64,000 nt of DNA from Thalassobaculum sp. OXR-137 (GTDB taxonomy: Bacteria > Pseudomonadota > Alphaproteobacteria > Thalassobaculales > Thalassobaculaceae). The stretch is from assembly GCF_034377285.1 (NCBI RefSeq), contig NZ_CP139715.1, positions 2,526,001 through 2,590,000 on the forward strand, read 5' to 3'. The position numbers and the translations under genes are program-made. A model generated the notes under the pieces. That model had not been told where the DNA came from and searched no databases. It saw nothing but the letters and a program-made list of their open reading frames with translations. Positions 62,078 to 64,000 of the stretch are shown in pieces. Position 1 is the stretch's first letter. Each line of letters begins with the position of its first letter.

Positions 62078-62656
62078 TTACAGGACCTCGCCCCGCATCG
62101 CGTCTTCCAGGGCGTCGGCGTCGTCCAGGTCGAGCACGCGGCGGGCGATGCCCAGGGAGAAGCCGGCGCGGGCCAGCGCCGCCATGTCCCGGTCGCGGCG
62201 CTCCTCGCGTTCTTCGGGCGCCCGCATGGGGCCGAGCCGCCGGCGGCGGGCGAACCGGCAGGCGGCGGCGATTTCCGCCGCCTCGGAGTCGTCGCCGTCC
62301 TGTTCCTCCAGCACGGTGTCGATCAGGTCGCCGTCCACACCCTTCTCGCGCAGCTTGAGGGCGATGCGGCGGGCGGACTCGCCCCGGCGCCGCAGGCTGG
62401 CGGCCTTGCCCTCGGCGAAGGTCCGGTCGTCGACGATGCCGGACGCGGCATAGCGGGCGACGACCTCATCGACCCAGGGGGCGGCCTCCTGCGGATCGCA
62501 CCGGTCCTCGCGCGCCGCCTTGTCGACCCGGCGCATGAGAACCCGCCGCAGCCCTTCCACCGAACTGGCGTAGCGTTCCAGGTAATGCAGGGCGGCGCGT
62601 TCCAGATAGGTCTTGGTCAGCGGGCCGCGTTTCTTGGTTCGGGAAGGATTACTCAT
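62078..62656 (-). CDS. recX: Regulatory protein RecX
   Basis: A 192-residue all-helical protein of the RecX family, which binds RecA filaments and limits their activity. The three-helix repeats are visible: LTKTYLERAALHYLERYASS then VEGLRRVLMRRV, PWVDEVVARYAASGIVDDRT then FAEGKAASLRRRGESARRIA with LKLREKGVDGDLIDTVLEE, and a third repeat. It is highly charged. recA is not adjacent, as is common in alphaproteobacteria. The gene diverges from the aminotransferase gene at the window end, with a 181-base gap between them. Confidence 0.93.
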   Translation of the reverse strand: MSNPSRTKKRGPLTKTYLERAALHYLERYASSVEGLRRVLMRRVDKAAREDRCDPQEAAPWVDEVVARYAASGIVDDRTFAEGKAASLRRRGESARRIALKLREKGVDGDLIDTVLEEQDGDDSEAAEIAAACRFARRRRLGPMRAPEEREERRDRDMAALARAGFSLGIARRVLDLDDADALEDAMRGEVL

Positions 62657-62837
62657 GCCTTGAGGGTAGCACGGTCGGCGGCCTGTCGAAGGGTGGGGCG
62701 AATATCCCTGTAAATATTAATCGAAGGATCACGCAGTTCACGTTGACAAGGGCGGAAGGCATCCTGAGTATCGCGGTTTTCGCCGGTCCGGGGACGATTC
62801 GCGTATACCCGGCGGCAACAACCGAGGAGTAAATGTC

Positions 62838-64000
62838 GTGGTGACTAGCGTGATGCCGACCTATGGCCGGATCGACATCGCCTTCGAGCGGGGCGAGGGA
62901 CCCTACTTGTATAGCACCGACGGCCGACGATTCCTCGATTTCGCGACCGGTATCGCCACCAACTCCCTGGGCCATGCCCATCCCAAGCTGGTGAAGGCGA
63001 TTGCCGATCAGGCCGCCAAGCTGATGCACGTCTCGAACCTGTACCGGATTCCGGAGCAGGAGGCGCTGGCCGACAAGCTCGTCGCCACGTCCTTCGCCGA
63101 CACGGTGTTCTTCTGCAATTCCGGGGCGGAGTCCCTGGAAGGCTCGATCAAGGTGGCGCGCCGCTATCAGTTCCATGTGGGTCAGCCGCACCGGACCAAG
63201 GTGATCTGCTGCAACCACGCCTTCCATGGCCGGACGCTGGGCACCCTGTCGGCCACCGACAAGGAAGCCTACCGCGAGGGCTTCGGCCCGCGCGTGCAGG
63301 GCTTTACCCATGTGGCCTTCGGCAATCTGAACGAGATGCGCGACGCCGCCGCGGCCGACGATGCCGCCGCCATTCTGGTGGAGCCGGTGCAGGGCGAGGG
63401 CGGTATCTTCGTCGCGCCGCCGGAATACCTGCAGGCGCTGCGCGAGATCGCCGACGAGTTCGGCCTGATGCTCGTCTTCGACGAGGTCCAGTGCGGCATG
63501 GGCCGGACCGGCAAGCTGTGGGCCCACGAGTGGTCGGGCATCGTTCCGGACATCATGGCCTCGGCCAAAGGTCTTGGCGGTGGCTTCCCGGTCGGCGCGG
63601 TGATGGCGTCCGAGAAGGCTGCCTCCGGTATGAAGCCGGGGCTGCACGGTTCGACCTACGGCGGCAACCCGCTGGCCATGGTCGCGGCGAAGACGGTGCT
63701 CGACATCATCTCGGACTCGGCATTCCTGGAGCACGTCGTGAAGACGTCGGAATCCCTGCGCGAGCAGCTCAAGAAGGTCGTGGCCAAGCATCCGGGCGTG
63801 GTCGAGGAGGTTCGCGGTGCGGGCTTCCTGATGGGCCTGAAATGCGTGATGCCGGCCGGCGACCTGCAGACCGCCCTGCGCGAGAAGGGGCTGCTGACCG
63901 TGGGTGCCGGCGAGAACGTGCTGCGCGTTCTGCCGCCGCTCACCATCGACGAGAGCCATGTGTCGGAGGCGGTCTCCCTGATCGACGCGGCCTGCGCCGG
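62838..64000 (+). CDS. argD: Acetylornithine-type class III aminotransferase (3' truncated)
   Basis: The first 387 codons of a class III PLP aminotransferase that continues past the window end. The start VVTSVMPTYGRIDIAFERGE, then GPYLYSTDGRRFLDFATGIA, is characteristic of acetylornithine aminotransferases (ArgD), which work in arginine and lysine biosynthesis. FCNSGAESLEGSIKVARRYQ, NHAFHGRTLGTLSATDK and LVFDEVQCGMGRTGKLWAHE carry the PLP contacts, and SAKGLGGGFPVGAV contains the Schiff-base lysine. The start is a GTG at 62838 (or 62841), eight bases after GAGGAG; an ATG nearby at 62833 is blocked by a stop. The missing end is about 5-15 residues if the family length holds. Confidence 0.93.
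   Translation, partial: MVTSVMPTYGRIDIAFERGEGPYLYSTDGRRFLDFATGIATNSLGHAHPKLVKAIADQAAKLMHVSNLYRIPEQEALADKLVATSFADTVFFCNSGAESLEGSIKVARRYQFHVGQPHRTKVICCNHAFHGRTLGTLSATDKEAYREGFGPRVQGFTHVAFGNLNEMRDAAAADDAAAILVEPVQGEGGIFVAPPEYLQALREIADEFGLMLVFDEVQCGMGRTGKLWAHEWSGIVPDIMASAKGLGGGFPVGAVMASEKAASGMKPGLHGSTYGGNPLAMVAAKTVLDIISDSAFLEHVVKTSESLREQLKKVVAKHPGVVEEVRGAGFLMGLKCVMPAGDLQTALREKGLLTVGAGENVLRVLPPLTIDESHVSEAVSLIDAACA

Noticed and set aside
62649-63959. A minus-strand frame opposite the acetylornithine aminotransferase
   Set aside because: The plus strand encodes the full set of class III aminotransferase motifs and is open to the end of the window.

Overview
The window is about 64 kb of gene-dense, GC-rich chromosome with third-codon-position GC bias. 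Gene content (Dxs, flagellin, dipeptide-type ABC operons, PAS_5 and DUF2852 proteins, a Zur-type Fur regulator, REP-like palindromes ending in a CATCCCGG motif) points to a free-living, motile, aerobic alphaproteobacterium. A Rhodospirillales-type genome is my best guess; no rRNA or tRNA is present to test it. I see no prophage, insertion sequence, integrase or CRISPR array. Most of the window is ordinary housekeeping and transport.

Layout. 1-5.4 kb: end of dxs, a TIM-barrel hydrolase, an isolated flagellin gene with a sigma-54-like promoter, an SDR and an ABC exporter. 5.7-11.3 kb: class III aminotransferase, small hypothetical protein, MFS carrier, VOC protein, nucleoside (CNT) carrier. 11.4-17.2 kb: a complete peptide-type ABC operon (binding protein, two permeases, two ATPases); the binding-protein gene has an apparent one-base frameshift in its signal peptide. 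17.3-24.8 kb: ribokinase-type kinase, large membrane protein, metal-dependent amidohydrolase, secreted ankyrin protein, M20 amidohydrolase. 24.9-30.2 kb: lipoprotein, an orphan pair of ABC permeases coupled to an Old Yellow Enzyme, a DUF2256 zinc protein and a cryptochrome. 30.3-38.7 kb: pdxJ, MFS exporter, cytosolic twin-PAS chemoreceptor, SufR-like Fe-S regulator with a quinone oxidoreductase, a 168-bp tandem repeat array, flavin reductase and AEC carrier. 38.7-40.4 kb: zur and a His-rich CobW-type metallochaperone.

The most interesting part is 40.5-51.1 kb. Two convergent operons and one single gene make up what looks like a light / singlet-oxygen response island. Operon A (+) encodes a DUF6134 protein, an Fe-S (6-4) photolyase of PhrB type, an SDR and a SnoaL-like protein. 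Operon B (-) encodes a COG2907 flavoprotein, DUF1365, a cyclopropane-fatty-acid-synthase-like methyltransferase, a GPH-type carrier and a DUF3833 lipoprotein. The third unit is a class I photolyase. I found the same promoter, TGATCCG-N15-CGTA, 33-46 bases upstream of the first start codon of all three units and did not notice it elsewhere. It resembles my recollection of the promoter used by ECF11 (RpoE-ChrR) sigma factors, which answer singlet oxygen. No sigma factor or ChrR gene is in the window, so the controller must lie elsewhere. The likely role is to repair UV-damaged DNA and remodel unsaturated membrane lipids under photo-oxidative stress.

51.1-64 kb: a degenerate EAL-like protein coupled to the PdeM nuclease gene, hemF, a methyltransferase, a SnoaL-like protein, a DUF2852 protein behind a 25-bp palindrome, a TetR regulator, a 2OG-Fe(II) oxygenase-like protein, a TauE/SafE carrier, two tandem PAS_5 paralogues, acs, recX, and the start of an acetylornithine-type aminotransferase that runs off the end.
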